Positions 8,588-17,744 of a stretch of DNA of 64,000 nt are shown here, in pieces. This stretch comes from JAHEEL01 sp963836085. Its GTDB lineage: Bacteria; Actinomycetota; Acidimicrobiia; Spongiisociales; UBA5794. The DNA is taken from NCBI GenBank assembly GCA_963836085.1, contig CAWIHT010000009.1:72587-136586 (forward strand). The letters run 5' to 3'. The position numbers and the translations under genes are program-made. Numbering within the stretch: the first letter of the stretch is position 1; every line of letters begins with the position of its first letter. The notes beneath the pieces are model-generated. The model saw only the letters and a list, made by a program, of their open reading frames with translations. It was not told the origin of the DNA and ran no database searches.

Positions 8588-10462
8588 GTGTCATCAGACA
8601 CCGAGACCGATGCCCGGCCGACACCGGAGAAGATCGATCGGGTCGTGATCCGATTCGCGGGTGACTCGGGAGACGGCATGCAGTTGGCCGGCACGCAGTT
8701 CACGGCGAGTTCCGCAATGTTCGGCAACGACCTTGCGACGCTCCCCAACTTCCCGGCCGAGATTCGCGCGCCTGCCGGCACGATCGCAGGTGTTTCGTCG
8801 TTCCAGGTGCACATTGCTGACTGGGACATTCTCACGCCCGGCGATCGTCCCGACTGCTTGATCGCCATGAACCCGGCGGCGCTGAAGGCCAACATCGACG
8901 ACCTCAAGCCGGGTGCGTTGATCATCGTCAACCGGGATGCCTTCGACGATCGGAATCTTACGAAGGCCGGGTACGACGCCAACCCACTCAAGGACGGATC
9001 CCTTTCCGGATTCCATGTGCTCACGGCACCGATGGAGGAGTTGACGAAGCAGGCCCTCGTGGGAACCGGAGTGAAGGGTCGGGCGGTGCTCCGATCGAAG
9101 AACTTCTTTGCTCTTGGGCTGATGTCGTGGATGTACTCTCGGCCGCTCGAATCGGTCGAGGAATGGAACTCTGGCAAGTTCGGTGCCGACAGCCCGGTCG
9201 CCGCCGCGAACAGCGCCGCTCTGCGAGCCGGCTACAACTACGGCATTACGACGGAGGAATTCCACCACACCTTCGAGGTGAAACCGGCTTCGCTGCCGGA
9301 GGGGGAGTACACCAACGTCACTGGAAACGCTGCGCTCGCCTGGGGACTCATTGCCGGTGCGCGAGCCGCCAACCTGCCGCTCTTCCTCGGATCGTATCCG
9401 ATCACCCCCGCCACATCGATTCTCGAGGAGCTGGCGAAGCAGAAGCACTTCGGTGTGAAGACGTTCCAGGCCGAGGACGAGATCGCCGCAGTCGGCACCG
9501 CCGTCGGTGCCGCCTTCGCCGGGAACCTGGCCGCCACGACGACGTCGGGTCCCGGACTTGCGCTGAAGTCCGAGAGCATCAGCCTCGCCTTCATGATGGA
9601 GTTGCCGCTGATCGTTATCGATGTGCAACGCGCCGGTCCGTCAACCGGCATGCCGACGAGGGTGGAGCAATCTGACCTGCTGTTCGCGATGTACGGTCGC
9701 CACGGAGAGGCGCCGCTTCCGGTCATCGCAGCGGCGACGCCGGCCGACGCGTTCTCAACGGCCATCGAAGCAGCGCGGATCGCGACCAAGTACATGACGC
9801 CGGTGATCCTCCTGTCGGACGGATACGTCGCGAACTCCTCCGAGCCATGGCTGATTCCGGATGTGGCCGACCTTCCCAAGTTCCCGGTCTCGTTCGCAAC
9901 AAAGCCGAACGATGGCGACAAGTTCTTGCCATACGTTCGGGATCCCGAGACCCTTGCTCGCTCTTGGGCAATCCCGGGTACGCCGGGTCTGGAGCACCGA
10001 CTCGGTGGTCTCGAGAAGCAGAACCTCACCGGTGCTGTCGCGTACGACGGTGAGAACCATCAGTTGATGACCGAGCTTCGCGCCGCGAAGATCGATGCGA
10101 TCCGGAAGGACATCCCGCCGATCACCGTGCACGGGGACGCCGATGCGAAGATCCTGGTCCTCGGGTGGGGTTCGACGTTCGGTGCTATTCGAGCGGGTGT
10201 GCTCAACGCCCGCAGGAATGGCCTCTCCGTTGCCCATGCGCAGATCCGACACCTCAATCCACTCCCGCCGGACCTCGGCGATGTGCTCCAGGGACGCGAG
10301 GTCGTGCTGATACCCGAACTCAATGCTGGCCAGTTCTCCAAGCTGATCCGTGCTGAGTACCTGGTCGACGCCGTGTCGCTCAGCAAGATGGAGGGTGACC
10401 CGTTCAAGTCGGGTGAGATCGAAGACAAACTCGTAGAACTCTGCCGGGGGCTCAACTCATGA
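8588..10462 (+). CDS. korA: 2-oxoacid:ferredoxin oxidoreductase, alpha (gamma-alpha fused) subunit
   Basis: The 624-residue subunit joins the gamma domain (residues ~20-195, starting VIRFAGDSGDGMQLAG) to the alpha domain, which begins near 245 and contains FLGSYPITPATSILEE and FQAEDEIAAVGTAVGAAFAG. This gamma-alpha fusion is typical of actinobacterial KorA. With KorB it oxidatively decarboxylates a 2-oxoacid, usually 2-oxoglutarate, to the acyl-CoA and reduces ferredoxin. The start is GTG with a good GAGGAG site. It overlaps korB by four bases. No ferredoxin gene is adjacent. Confidence 0.93.
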   Translation: MSSDTETDARPTPEKIDRVVIRFAGDSGDGMQLAGTQFTASSAMFGNDLATLPNFPAEIRAPAGTIAGVSSFQVHIADWDILTPGDRPDCLIAMNPAALKANIDDLKPGALIIVNRDAFDDRNLTKAGYDANPLKDGSLSGFHVLTAPMEELTKQALVGTGVKGRAVLRSKNFFALGLMSWMYSRPLESVEEWNSGKFGADSPVAAANSAALRAGYNYGITTEEFHHTFEVKPASLPEGEYTNVTGNAALAWGLIAGARAANLPLFLGSYPITPATSILEELAKQKHFGVKTFQAEDEIAAVGTAVGAAFAGNLAATTTSGPGLALKSESISLAFMMELPLIVIDVQRAGPSTGMPTRVEQSDLLFAMYGRHGEAPLPVIAAATPADAFSTAIEAARIATKYMTPVILLSDGYVANSSEPWLIPDVADLPKFPVSFATKPNDGDKFLPYVRDPETLARSWAIPGTPGLEHRLGGLEKQNLTGAVAYDGENHQLMTELRAAKIDAIRKDIPPITVHGDADAKILVLGWGSTFGAIRAGVLNARRNGLSVAHAQIRHLNPLPPDLGDVLQGREVVLIPELNAGQFSKLIRAEYLVDAVSLSKMEGDPFKSGEIEDKLVELCRGLNS

Positions 10463-11475
10463 CGATCGAAGTGAAGGACTACAAGCGGGCTGACTTCCAA
10501 GCGGCGCAAGAGGTGCGCTGGTGCCCGGGTTGCGGGGATTACACGATCCTTGCCTCGGTCCAGACGTTCCTGGCGGAGATGGGGATTGCTCGCGAGAATC
10601 ACGTCTTCATCTCGGGTATCGGCTGTTCGAGCCGCTTCCCCTACTACGTGAATACCTATGGCATGCACAGCATCCACGGGCGCGCGCCGGCCATCGCTTC
10701 CGGCGTCGCGAGCGCGAATCCCGATCTCACGGTGTGGGTGATTACCGGTGATGGGGATGGACTCTCGATCGGCGGGAACCATCTGATCCACGCGCTGCGG
10801 CGCAATGTTGATCTGAACATCTTGTTGTTCAACAACCAGATCTACGGCCTGACGAAGGGGCAGTACTCACCGACGTCCGAACTGGGGAAGAAGACGAAGA
10901 CATCTCCGATGGGTTCGATCGACTACCCGTTCAACCCGGTGAGCCTCGCGCTCGGGGCGGAGGCGACGTTCGTCGCCAGGACGATCGACATGGACCGGGG
11001 TCACATGACCGACGTGTTGCGAGCGGCATCGGAGCATCGTGGAACCTCGTTCATCGAGATCTATCAGAACTGCAACGTCTTCAACGACAAAGCGTTCATC
11101 GAACTCACGAGCCGGGAGACTCGCGACGACAACCGCGTGTACCTGGAGCACGGGAAGCCGATCTTGTTCGGTCCCGACAATGAATTCGGGATCCGGATTG
11201 GCGAGTTGGGTGCCGAGATCGTCGAGGTCTCAGCCGTGGGCATCGACGCGATTCAGGTCCACAACGCCGAGGACCCGGAGCCTGGTGTTGCGTTCGCCCT
11301 CAGTCGACTCTCGCGTGGGCCCCATGGGCCAACGCCCCTGGGAGTGTTCCGTGATGTGAAGAGAGCGGTCTACGAAGACATGATGGTCGGCCACATCGAA
11401 GAGGCGCAGGCCGCTCGCGGAACGGGCGATCTCGCAGCCCTGCTCCGCTCCGGCGGAACCTGGACCTCCGAGTAG
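10459..11475 (+). CDS. korB: 2-oxoacid:ferredoxin oxidoreductase, beta subunit
   Basis: This 338-residue subunit binds thiamine diphosphate and an iron-sulfur cluster. It has WCPGCGDY near residue 18, a third cysteine in GIGCSSRFPYY, the ThDP motif GDGDGLSIGGNHLIH with NNQIYGLTKGQ, and a fourth cysteine in IYQNCNVFND, matching the four-Cys cluster of the family. The ATG overlaps the korA stop (ATGA), so the two subunits are translationally coupled. The 2-oxoglutarate preference is inferred from family membership. Confidence 0.93.
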   Translation: MTIEVKDYKRADFQAAQEVRWCPGCGDYTILASVQTFLAEMGIARENHVFISGIGCSSRFPYYVNTYGMHSIHGRAPAIASGVASANPDLTVWVITGDGDGLSIGGNHLIHALRRNVDLNILLFNNQIYGLTKGQYSPTSELGKKTKTSPMGSIDYPFNPVSLALGAEATFVARTIDMDRGHMTDVLRAASEHRGTSFIEIYQNCNVFNDKAFIELTSRETRDDNRVYLEHGKPILFGPDNEFGIRIGELGAEIVEVSAVGIDAIQVHNAEDPEPGVAFALSRLSRGPHGPTPLGVFRDVKRAVYEDMMVGHIEEAQAARGTGDLAALLRSGGTWTSE

Positions 11476-11514
11476 CTCGAGAGAGCGAGCCCGTTCGGCG
11501 GAAGGGTCGACTCC

Positions 11515-12033
11515 ATGAGCGATCGTGTGTGCATTCGCTTCTCGAAGTGGGACGGAACACCCCACTGGGCGTTCGACATGGAACGTCTCGCTGACGACGA
11601 GCACGGGACCTGGCTATGGGCACCCGGTGGGACCCAACTCCGACGTGGTTCGGAGCCTCCCATCGCTGCGAAACACGGATTCGTCAAGCTCATCACCCCA
11701 GGCTCATGGTGGACGGCGCTCTGGAACGACGGACCGTGGTCCGACGGCCGGTCGATCCGCACGTACGTCGATGTGATCACCCCTGCCGTGTGGGAGGGCG
11801 ACATTGTGAGGATGATCGACCTCGACCTCGACGTGGTCCGCCGAGACAGCGGCACCGTCGAGGTCGACGACGAGGATGAATTCGACGAACACCGAACCAC
11901 CATGGCCTATCCCGATCACATCGTGGACAAGGCGCGGACTGAGACGGCACGATTGGCCATTGCCGTAGAGAGCGGAGCTGAACCGTTCGGGAGCGTCGGC
12001 GATCAATGGCTCGAGGCAGCATTTGGACACTGA
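11515..12033 (+). CDS. DUF402 domain protein
   Basis: The 172-residue soluble protein matches the DUF402/FomD-like fold: ATPGGTQ-like and LITPGSWWTALW segments, then YVDVITPAVW and the acidic MIDLDLDVVRRDSG strand. Some family members are nucleotide or pyrophosphate hydrolases, but the role here is not known. GGAAGGG upstream supports the ATG start. Its last eleven bases overlap the DNA alkylation repair gene. Confidence 0.75.
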   Translation: MSDRVCIRFSKWDGTPHWAFDMERLADDEHGTWLWAPGGTQLRRGSEPPIAAKHGFVKLITPGSWWTALWNDGPWSDGRSIRTYVDVITPAVWEGDIVRMIDLDLDVVRRDSGTVEVDDEDEFDEHRTTMAYPDHIVDKARTETARLAIAVESGAEPFGSVGDQWLEAAFGH

Positions 12034-12706
12034 CGCCCTGGTTGGCCTCGCTTCGGCTCGGCTCGGGGAAGCGGCCGATCCGGCGAAGGCCGCGCCGATG
12101 GCCGCCTACATGAAGACCGACACACCCTTCTACGGAGTGCAGAAGGCAGGGCGACTCCCGGTGCACCGGGAGTTGGTGCGACGATTCCCACCCGAGAGCA
12201 GCGAGGACTATCGCAGCGCGGTGCTCGCTCTGTGGAGACAACCGCATCGCGAAGAGCGCTATCTCGCCATTGACTACGCGTGTTCGTTTCCCCGGTACAT
12301 CACGGTCTCATCGATCCCGCTCTACCGTCGGATGATCATCGACGGAGCGTGGTGGGACTACGTCGACTCGATCGCCATCCACCTCGTTGGCCACGTACTC
12401 CTGCATCAGCGAGAACCGACCACCCCGAAGGTGGCGGCCTGGATTGACGATCCAGACCTCTGGCTCCGCCGCAGTTCGATCATCGGTCAGATCGGACACA
12501 AGGACGCCACCGACACGGATCTCCTCTTCGGCGCATGCCGTAGCCGCATGCATGAGAAGGAGTTCTTCATTCGGAAGGCGATCGGCTGGGCGTTGCGCGA
12601 CTATGCGAAGACAAACCCGACGGAGGTGCGCCGTTTCGCGCTCGCACACCGATCCGAACTGTCGGGGCTGTCGTTCCGGGAAGCGACCAAACATCTCGAC
12701 GTCTGA
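12023..12706 (+). CDS. DNA alkylation repair (AlkD-like) HEAT-repeat protein
   Basis: The 227-residue helical protein resembles AlkD DNA glycosylases, which excise bulky or cationic alkylated purines. Visible features are RREERYLAIDYA-like helices, WWDYVDSIAIHLVG (with the family's Trp-Asp) and KEFFIRKAIGWALRDYAK near the C terminus. The start is TTG at 12023, preceded by GAGG at a suitable distance, and overlaps the DUF402 gene by eleven bases. Confidence 0.82.
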   Translation: MDTDALVGLASARLGEAADPAKAAPMAAYMKTDTPFYGVQKAGRLPVHRELVRRFPPESSEDYRSAVLALWRQPHREERYLAIDYACSFPRYITVSSIPLYRRMIIDGAWWDYVDSIAIHLVGHVLLHQREPTTPKVAAWIDDPDLWLRRSSIIGQIGHKDATDTDLLFGACRSRMHEKEFFIRKAIGWALRDYAKTNPTEVRRFALAHRSELSGLSFREATKHLDV

Positions 12707-12712
12707 TACCGT
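12707..12712 (+). promoter_or_regulatory. -10 box for leaderless methyltransferase mRNA
   Basis: TACCGT starts directly after the AlkD stop codon and ends six bases before the methyltransferase ATG at 12719. There is no ribosome binding site. Confidence 0.45.
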
Positions 12713-12718
12713 CGCGTC

Positions 12719-13312
12719 ATGGATCCAGACACGATGCAACAGATGTGGGACGGCCGCTACCGCGAACGCGGAGCGGTCTGGGGGAGCGAGCCAAATCGCT
12801 TCCTCGTGGACGTCGCTTCAGACCTTGAACCCGGAACCGCTCTCGATCTTGGGTGCGGACAAGGACGCAACGCCCTCTGGCTTGCCAGCCGCGGATTCAC
12901 GGTCACCGGCCTCGATCTCTCACCGGTCGCGGTGGGGCAGGCAGAGGAGATGGCGGCGGAGCTTGGAGTCGACGCCACGTTCAAGGCCGTCGACCTCATG
13001 GCGTGGGATCCGGAGGGACGGGTCTGGGACCTCGTGCTGCTGGCCTACCTCCACCTGCCGGACGCCATGCGAAAGGCAGTTCACGCCGCCGCCGTGCGCG
13101 CTGTTGCTCCGGGCGGACGCATTGTCGTGATCGCCCACCATCTCGACAACCTCGAGTCGGGAACTGGAGGGCCCTCGAATCCGGATTGGCTGTTCACCCA
13201 GGCGCAACTTGCGGATGACTTCTCGAGTCTCACCATCGTTCGGAACGAGCGGGTGGTACGACCCACGGAACAGGGTGACGCGTTGGACGTCGTCTGCGTC
13301 GCTTTGGTCTAG
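12719..13312 (+). CDS. Class I SAM-dependent methyltransferase
   Basis: The 197-residue protein has the SAM-binding motif ALDLGCGQGRNALWLA at about residues 41-56, the acidic GLDLS turn and a VLLAYLHLP motif. This is the TehB/ubiE-like Rossmann methyltransferase layout. The opening WDGRYRERGAVWG is common in small thiol or metalloid methyltransferases, but the substrate cannot be told. It converges with sodX, overlapping it by four bases. Confidence 0.85.
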   Translation: MDPDTMQQMWDGRYRERGAVWGSEPNRFLVDVASDLEPGTALDLGCGQGRNALWLASRGFTVTGLDLSPVAVGQAEEMAAELGVDATFKAVDLMAWDPEGRVWDLVLLAYLHLPDAMRKAVHAAAVRAVAPGGRIVVIAHHLDNLESGTGGPSNPDWLFTQAQLADDFSSLTIVRNERVVRPTEQGDALDVVCVALV

Positions 13313-13755
13313 ATCCGGCCAGCGCGTGTCGGTGGCCAGTAGCGGGCGATGACCTTCCAACCGACATCGGCGATCGGGATGGCGCCGAGCACACGGCTGT
13401 CGACTGACGACACGGCGCGCCGGTCGGCCATGACCCACACCGCGTCGTCCGGAACGACGTCATCGGAGTCGGCCGCCATCAAGCCGTCGGCCCATGGATC
13501 GGGAACGACGTCGCCATCAACGTGGATATGACCGTCCGACACCGTCACCCGTTCACCTGGAAGGCCGATGACGCGCTTGATGAGCGTCCAGTCCGGATAC
13601 GACGGATGCGTGAAGACCACGATGTCGCCGCGGCTCGGTGTACGTCGGGCCCGCTGGGCGAGGAGCCAGTCGTCGGGCTCGAATGTCGGTCGCATCGAGT
13701 CGTCGACGACCGCGAAACGACGCGTGTTGCCGCCGATCACCGCCGCGCCCACCAT
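13309..13755 (-). CDS. sodX: Nickel-type superoxide dismutase maturation protease (S26 signal peptidase family)
   Basis: The 148-residue protein is a small S26 serine protease: DDSMRPTF contains the nucleophile Ser20 and LIKRVIGLPGERV the general base Lys60. Its place next to and divergent from the nickel SOD gene identifies it as the peptidase that removes the SodN leader to expose the nickel-binding His. The listed ATG has no ribosome binding site. An AGGAGG lies farther upstream, ahead of about 14 more in-frame codons (from an ATC near 13797) that would add a basic, hydrophobic segment (IRKRGIAAATTGAV) resembling a membrane anchor. The true start may therefore be a non-standard codon upstream. 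Confidence 0.85.
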   Translation of the reverse strand: MVGAAVIGGNTRRFAVVDDSMRPTFEPDDWLLAQRARRTPSRGDIVVFTHPSYPDWTLIKRVIGLPGERVTVSDGHIHVDGDVVPDPWADGLMAADSDDVVPDDAVWVMADRRAVSSVDSRVLGAIPIADVGWKVIARYWPPTRAGRI

Positions 13756-13861
13756 GACGGCGCCGGTCGTCGCTGCTGCAATGCCTCGCTTGCGGATATG
13801 CCCTCCTCAGCCGGGACGAGTGTACGGAAGAGAACCCCCGATTTGCAGTCGCGCGGTCCGG

Positions 13862-13897
13862 TAGGGTGGCCAAGAACCCCGACCCAATGGGAGGAAG
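13862..13897 (+). promoter_or_regulatory. sodN promoter -10 and strong ribosome binding site
   Basis: TAGGGT at 13862-13867 is a candidate -10 box. GGGAGGAAG shortly before the ATG at 13900 is one of the strongest ribosome binding sites in the window. The 144-base gap to sodX must also hold the sodX promoter. No nickel-regulator operator was recognised. Confidence 0.45.
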
Positions 13898-13899
13898 CC

Positions 13900-14328
13900 A
13901 TGAAGATCGTCGAGAAGATCCTCGCGCCTCGCTACGAGACGCACGCCCACTGCGACCTGTTCTGCGGCACGTATGACCCCGCGCAGGCAATGATCGAAGC
14001 CGTATCGTGTCTGAAGATCGCCGAGAAGTACCAGGCATCGGACGACGACGTGTTCCGTGCCCGCGCCATCTCGATCAAGGAGCAGAGCGCCGAACTCGTC
14101 AAGCACCACCTCTGGGTCCTGTGGACCGACTTCTTCGAGCCGAAGCATGTCGAGCAGTTCCCGAACTTGCACGATCTGTTCTGGCGTGCCACCAAGGCGG
14201 CCGGCGAAGCCAAGAAGACGATGGACCCGGCCGCATCGCAGAAGATGATCGACCTCATCTCCGACGTCTCCGACGTCTTCTGGGCCACCGAGAAAGCAAA
14301 GGGCGCCGGCGTCTACCCACCGGCCTAG
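13900..14328 (+). CDS. sodN: Nickel superoxide dismutase precursor
   Basis: The 142-residue precursor has a 16-residue leader ending in ETHA, followed by the mature N terminus HCDLFCGTYDPAQA. His1, Cys2 and Cys6 (His17, Cys18, Cys22 of the precursor) are the nickel ligands, and Tyr9 is kept. The family motif is HCxxPCxxY; here position 5 is Phe instead of Pro. The rest matches the four-helix SodN fold (KIAEKYQASDDDVFRARAISIKE, with WVLWTDFFEPKHV). The enzyme dismutates superoxide and needs SodX, encoded divergently. The longer open frame from 13522 runs antisense through sodX and is spurious. Confidence 0.95.
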   Translation: MKIVEKILAPRYETHAHCDLFCGTYDPAQAMIEAVSCLKIAEKYQASDDDVFRARAISIKEQSAELVKHHLWVLWTDFFEPKHVEQFPNLHDLFWRATKAAGEAKKTMDPAASQKMIDLISDVSDVFWATEKAKGAGVYPPA

Positions 14329-14351
14329 GCGACCAGTGACCAGATGTGAGC

Positions 14352-14381
14352 GAAGGGCCGGGACGAATGTCCCGGCCCTTC
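14352..14381. terminator. Strong hairpin between convergent sodN and murJ
   Basis: GAAGGGCCGGGAC and its exact reverse complement GTCCCGGCCCTTC are separated by the four bases GAAT, giving a perfect 13-bp stem. There is no long T tract. Its position between two convergent genes suggests a bidirectional terminator. A micro-repeat (CAGCTACTCAGCTACTCC, 14381-14398) abuts it. Confidence 0.75.
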
Positions 14382-14399
14382 AGCTACTCAGCTACTCCC

Positions 14400-16013
14400 T
14401 CACCCAATCAACTCCATCACATCCGTGTCGCCCGGGTCGGCCGGGGGCCGGCGGCGTGCGGCTGCCGTGAGGATGTCGTAGAGGAACGAGCCGAGGCTGA
14501 AGGCGATTCCCGCGAATGCCGCCGTGCCGAGCAGGATCGCCGCGATGCTCACGATCGTGGTCTGCCCCGGCAGGTTCGTCGTCACGGCCCACCCGATCAG
14601 GAACGCAGCGCCGGCGCCAAGCACGGTCGGAGGAATCGCTCGGCCGGCCGTTCCGAGCACCTGGCGAAGACGGGCCCGTCCGTCCGATCCTCGATACCAG
14701 AGCAGCGCGAGCGCACCGGTGTAGAGAAGGAGCGAGAGCACACTCGCCACCGCCACGCCCCGGATTCCGAACGCGTCGGTGAGCATGATGTAGAGCGGGA
14801 CCGCGATGATCGTGGTCACTGTGCCCACGATCACGGGTGTCCACATCGACCGACGGGCATAGAACGCACGAGTGAGGATCTGCAAGGCCCCCCAGATGGG
14901 GATCGCCAGCGCATAGAAGAAGAGCGCTGCCGCGGTTGCCGAACTGTCGGAGACGTCGAACGCATAGCGCTCATAGAGCGCCCGGGTGACCGGTAGGGCC
15001 AGCGCCGCAAGCAGTCCCGCAGCAGCGATTGACAGAACAAGCACCCACCGCATCGCCTTGTCGACCGTGTCGTGCATGACCCGGATCTTCCCCTCGGCGA
15101 AGAGGCGCGACAGGAACGGATAGGCGGCCACCGCTGCGCCCTGGGCGACGATGCCCACCGGAACGAGCATTGTGCGTCGCGCGTACTGGAGGTGTGTCTG
15201 GGTACCGTCTCCGACGAGGTCGCCGAACACCGACATGAACGTCTCGTCGAGAGCGACCACCGACTGGCCGATCATGAGGGGGATCGCCAGCACCACGTAC
15301 TGCTTCACGGCCGGTGGGAACCAGCCGTCGACCAGGTCGAAGTGCATGCCGATCCGGCGGGCACCCCACCACTGGATCGCGAAGTTGCCGATGAACGCAC
15401 CTGCAACGGCTCCCCAGACGAAACCCTCTGGATCCGCCGTGCCGGTGACCCAGGCGAAGATCACGCCGCCGGCGATGATGCCGATGTTGTAGATGATCGG
15501 GGCGAGCGTCGGGATGGTGAAGACACCTTTGGCGTACTGCACCGACGCGAACATTGCGCCGACCACGAAGGCGAACTGGGCCGGCAGGACAATGCGGGTG
15601 AGACGGACCGTGGTCGCGACCTGGTCGGTCGTGAACTCCGGGTAGATCGTCTCGATGATCCACGGTGCGGCGAACCAGGCGGCGACGATCAGGACCGTGA
15701 TGCCGATCGCGAGCCACCGGACGATTGAGGAGAAGCCTCTCCAACCACCTGCCTCGTCGTCGTCGGCGAGGTATTTCGAGAAGATCGGGATGAAGGTGAT
15801 CGTGAGGAATCCGCCGGCGAGGAGGTAGTTGGCGTAGTCCGGAATACGGAATGCCGCAACGTACTGGTCGGTGATGTTGTCGGCACCGAGGATCCCGGCG
15901 AAGATCATCTCGCGCACCACTCCGAGCATCCGGGAGATCAGGATGCCCCCAGAGACGATGAGGGCAGCGATGCCCATCCTGCTCCGCATCGAACGATCGG
16001 TGGAGCGGCTCAT
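14400..16013 (-). CDS. murJ: Lipid II flippase MurJ (MviN family)
   Basis: The 537-residue integral membrane protein has about fourteen hydrophobic segments. The start region matches MurJ (SGGILISRMLGVVREMIFAG), as do QFAFVVGAMFASVQYAKG and RTMLVPVGIVAQGAAVAAYP. It moves lipid II across the membrane for peptidoglycan synthesis. I use the ATG at 16013 instead of a GTG at 16043: GGGG lies just before it and a minus-strand TACGAT ends nine bases upstream. Confidence 0.9.
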   Translation of the reverse strand: MSRSTDRSMRSRMGIAALIVSGGILISRMLGVVREMIFAGILGADNITDQYVAAFRIPDYANYLLAGGFLTITFIPIFSKYLADDDEAGGWRGFSSIVRWLAIGITVLIVAAWFAAPWIIETIYPEFTTDQVATTVRLTRIVLPAQFAFVVGAMFASVQYAKGVFTIPTLAPIIYNIGIIAGGVIFAWVTGTADPEGFVWGAVAGAFIGNFAIQWWGARRIGMHFDLVDGWFPPAVKQYVVLAIPLMIGQSVVALDETFMSVFGDLVGDGTQTHLQYARRTMLVPVGIVAQGAAVAAYPFLSRLFAEGKIRVMHDTVDKAMRWVLVLSIAAAGLLAALALPVTRALYERYAFDVSDSSATAAALFFYALAIPIWGALQILTRAFYARRSMWTPVIVGTVTTIIAVPLYIMLTDAFGIRGVAVASVLSLLLYTGALALLWYRGSDGRARLRQVLGTAGRAIPPTVLGAGAAFLIGWAVTTNLPGQTTIVSIAAILLGTAAFAGIAFSLGSFLYDILTAAARRRPPADPGDTDVMELIG

Positions 16014-16056
16014 ATCCCCACGATCGTAGATCGTCGGGCACACAGATCGTGGTTAC

Positions 16057-16806
16057 TCACGTGAGGTCGCGTCGGCGCAGCACCACCGTGATGACGCCGA
16101 TCGAGACGGCAGCGATGACGACGGTACGCACGAACGCTGTTCCCGTGCCCGTCAGGCTTGCAACACCGATGTCGGACAACTCGGTTGCGACGTCATCCGG
16201 GACCAAACCCGAGAACGCTGAGAGGCCGATTCTCCACGGTGACAACGACGAGAGGCCACTCAGCGCGGACACGACCGCGTTCTCGAAGATGAAGACGAAC
16301 ACCAGTCCGATGAGGACCGACCAGTTGGTGAAGAATCCGAGCGGCACCGCGAGCGACGCGTAGACGACACTCGCGACGATTCCACCGATCGCCAGAGGAA
16401 GCACCAGGGACCACGATCCGGTCTGGATGCCGTACGACGCGCCGAGTGCGACGGCTCCAAGCGCATTGAGCCCGGCGGCGACGAGCACCGCGCCCGCGAA
16501 CTTTGCGAGAGCGATCACAGAGCGCGGGATCGGCCGCAGCACCAGGAAGGACAGCGTGCCGTCGCGGCGTTCGTCGCCGAGTGCGGATGAGGCGATGATC
16601 AACGCCACGATTGGGACGAGCAACGGGAAGTAGAGGCCGACGATCATTGCGAGCACGTGCGTGATCGCCGCATCTTCGGTCATCGTCTGGACCAAGAGGA
16701 AGAAGACGGCAGCTGGGGCGAGTTCGGCCAGTCCGAAGATGATGGCTCGTTTGACGCCAACCAATTGCCGGATCGTCGCGCTGGTGATCGCCGAGGCCGC
16801 CCGCAT
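16057..16806 (-). CDS. ABC-2 type transporter permease (second pair)
   Basis: The 249-residue protein has six hydrophobic segments and the ABC-2 feature SSALGDERRDGTLSFLVLRPIPR, typical of ABC-2 permeases. It starts at the last base of the upstream ATPase stop and is the final gene of a four-gene minus-strand operon (19539 to 16057). It should form a heteromeric exporter with its neighbours. The substrate is unknown. Confidence 0.83.
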   Translation of the reverse strand: MRAASAITSATIRQLVGVKRAIIFGLAELAPAAVFFLLVQTMTEDAAITHVLAMIVGLYFPLLVPIVALIIASSALGDERRDGTLSFLVLRPIPRSVIALAKFAGAVLVAAGLNALGAVALGASYGIQTGSWSLVLPLAIGGIVASVVYASLAVPLGFFTNWSVLIGLVFVFIFENAVVSALSGLSSLSPWRIGLSAFSGLVPDDVATELSDIGVASLTGTGTAFVRTVVIAAVSIGVITVVLRRRDLT

Positions 16807-17744
16807 CAGCGCCTCACCAGGTAGCGGAAGACGCTCTCGAGAGAGGCGTCTTCCGGCTGGAATGTGGTGATCCTGGCGTTGACCTCTCGGGCGACGGTCG
16901 GGACACGCCGTCCGAGCGCCGAGAGGTCGCCGGTCTCGACGATGAGTGCACCGTCGTCCACCGAGACACCATGGACGAGCGCTTCCTCCAATAGGCGGGC
17001 GGCCAGTACACGATTGGCATCGGTCTCGATCCGTACGCGGTAGGGGATGTCGGACATCGCTCGGCGAATCGCGGCAACATCACCGGCGGCGGCGAGCCGG
17101 CCGTCAACGATCGCAAGCACACGATCGGACATCCGGTCGACCTCATCGAGGATATGCGAAGAGACGATCACCGTCCGTCCCTCGTCTCCGAGTCGCTGGA
17201 ACAGATTGATCAAGTGGAGACGCTGCACCGGGTCAGTCCCATTGAGCGGTTCATCGAGCAGCAGAATCTGCGGATCAGACACGAGCGCCGCGGCGACCTT
17301 CGCTCGCTGACGCATCCCCTTCGAGTATCCGGAGAGCTTGCGGTCTGCCGGCTGACCGAGATCGACGGCATCGATCGCCCGGTCGGTTGCTGCGTTCACG
17401 TCGGAAACGCCCGCGAGCGTGGCGGCGTATCGCACGTAGTCCCGGGCCGTCAGACCCGGATACACGGCCGCCTCCTCAGGGACGAGTCCGACGCTGGCAT
17501 ACACCGACGGTGTGGTCCTCGGCCACACACCGAGAACGCGCACCGACCCCTGCGATGGCCTGATCAGCCCGGTGAGCATTCGGATCAGCGTCGTCTTGCC
17601 CGCCCCGTTGGGGCCGAGGAGTCCGGTGACGCCAGGGCCGAACGAACACGTGAGGTTTGATACGGCAACCTTCTGGCCGAACCACTTTGAGACGTCGTCC
17701 AATTCGACGGTGGCAGATTCGACGAGCGCGGGGTTCGCGGTCAC
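16806..17744 (-). CDS. ABC transporter ATP-binding protein (second pair)
   Basis: The 312-residue ATPase contains Walker A GPNGAGKTT, the signature GYSKGMRQR and Walker B ILLLDEPLNG. GTG at 17744 overlaps the previous permease stop (ATGTGA), which I prefer to the longer frame starting at 17822 because the upstream sequence codes for the permease. It energises the ABC-2 permease next to it. Confidence 0.88.
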   Translation of the reverse strand: MTANPALVESATVELDDVSKWFGQKVAVSNLTCSFGPGVTGLLGPNGAGKTTLIRMLTGLIRPSQGSVRVLGVWPRTTPSVYASVGLVPEEAAVYPGLTARDYVRYAATLAGVSDVNAATDRAIDAVDLGQPADRKLSGYSKGMRQRAKVAAALVSDPQILLLDEPLNGTDPVQRLHLINLFQRLGDEGRTVIVSSHILDEVDRMSDRVLAIVDGRLAAAGDVAAIRRAMSDIPYRVRIETDANRVLAARLLEEALVHGVSVDDGALIVETGDLSALGRRVPTVAREVNARITTFQPEDASLESVFRYLVRR

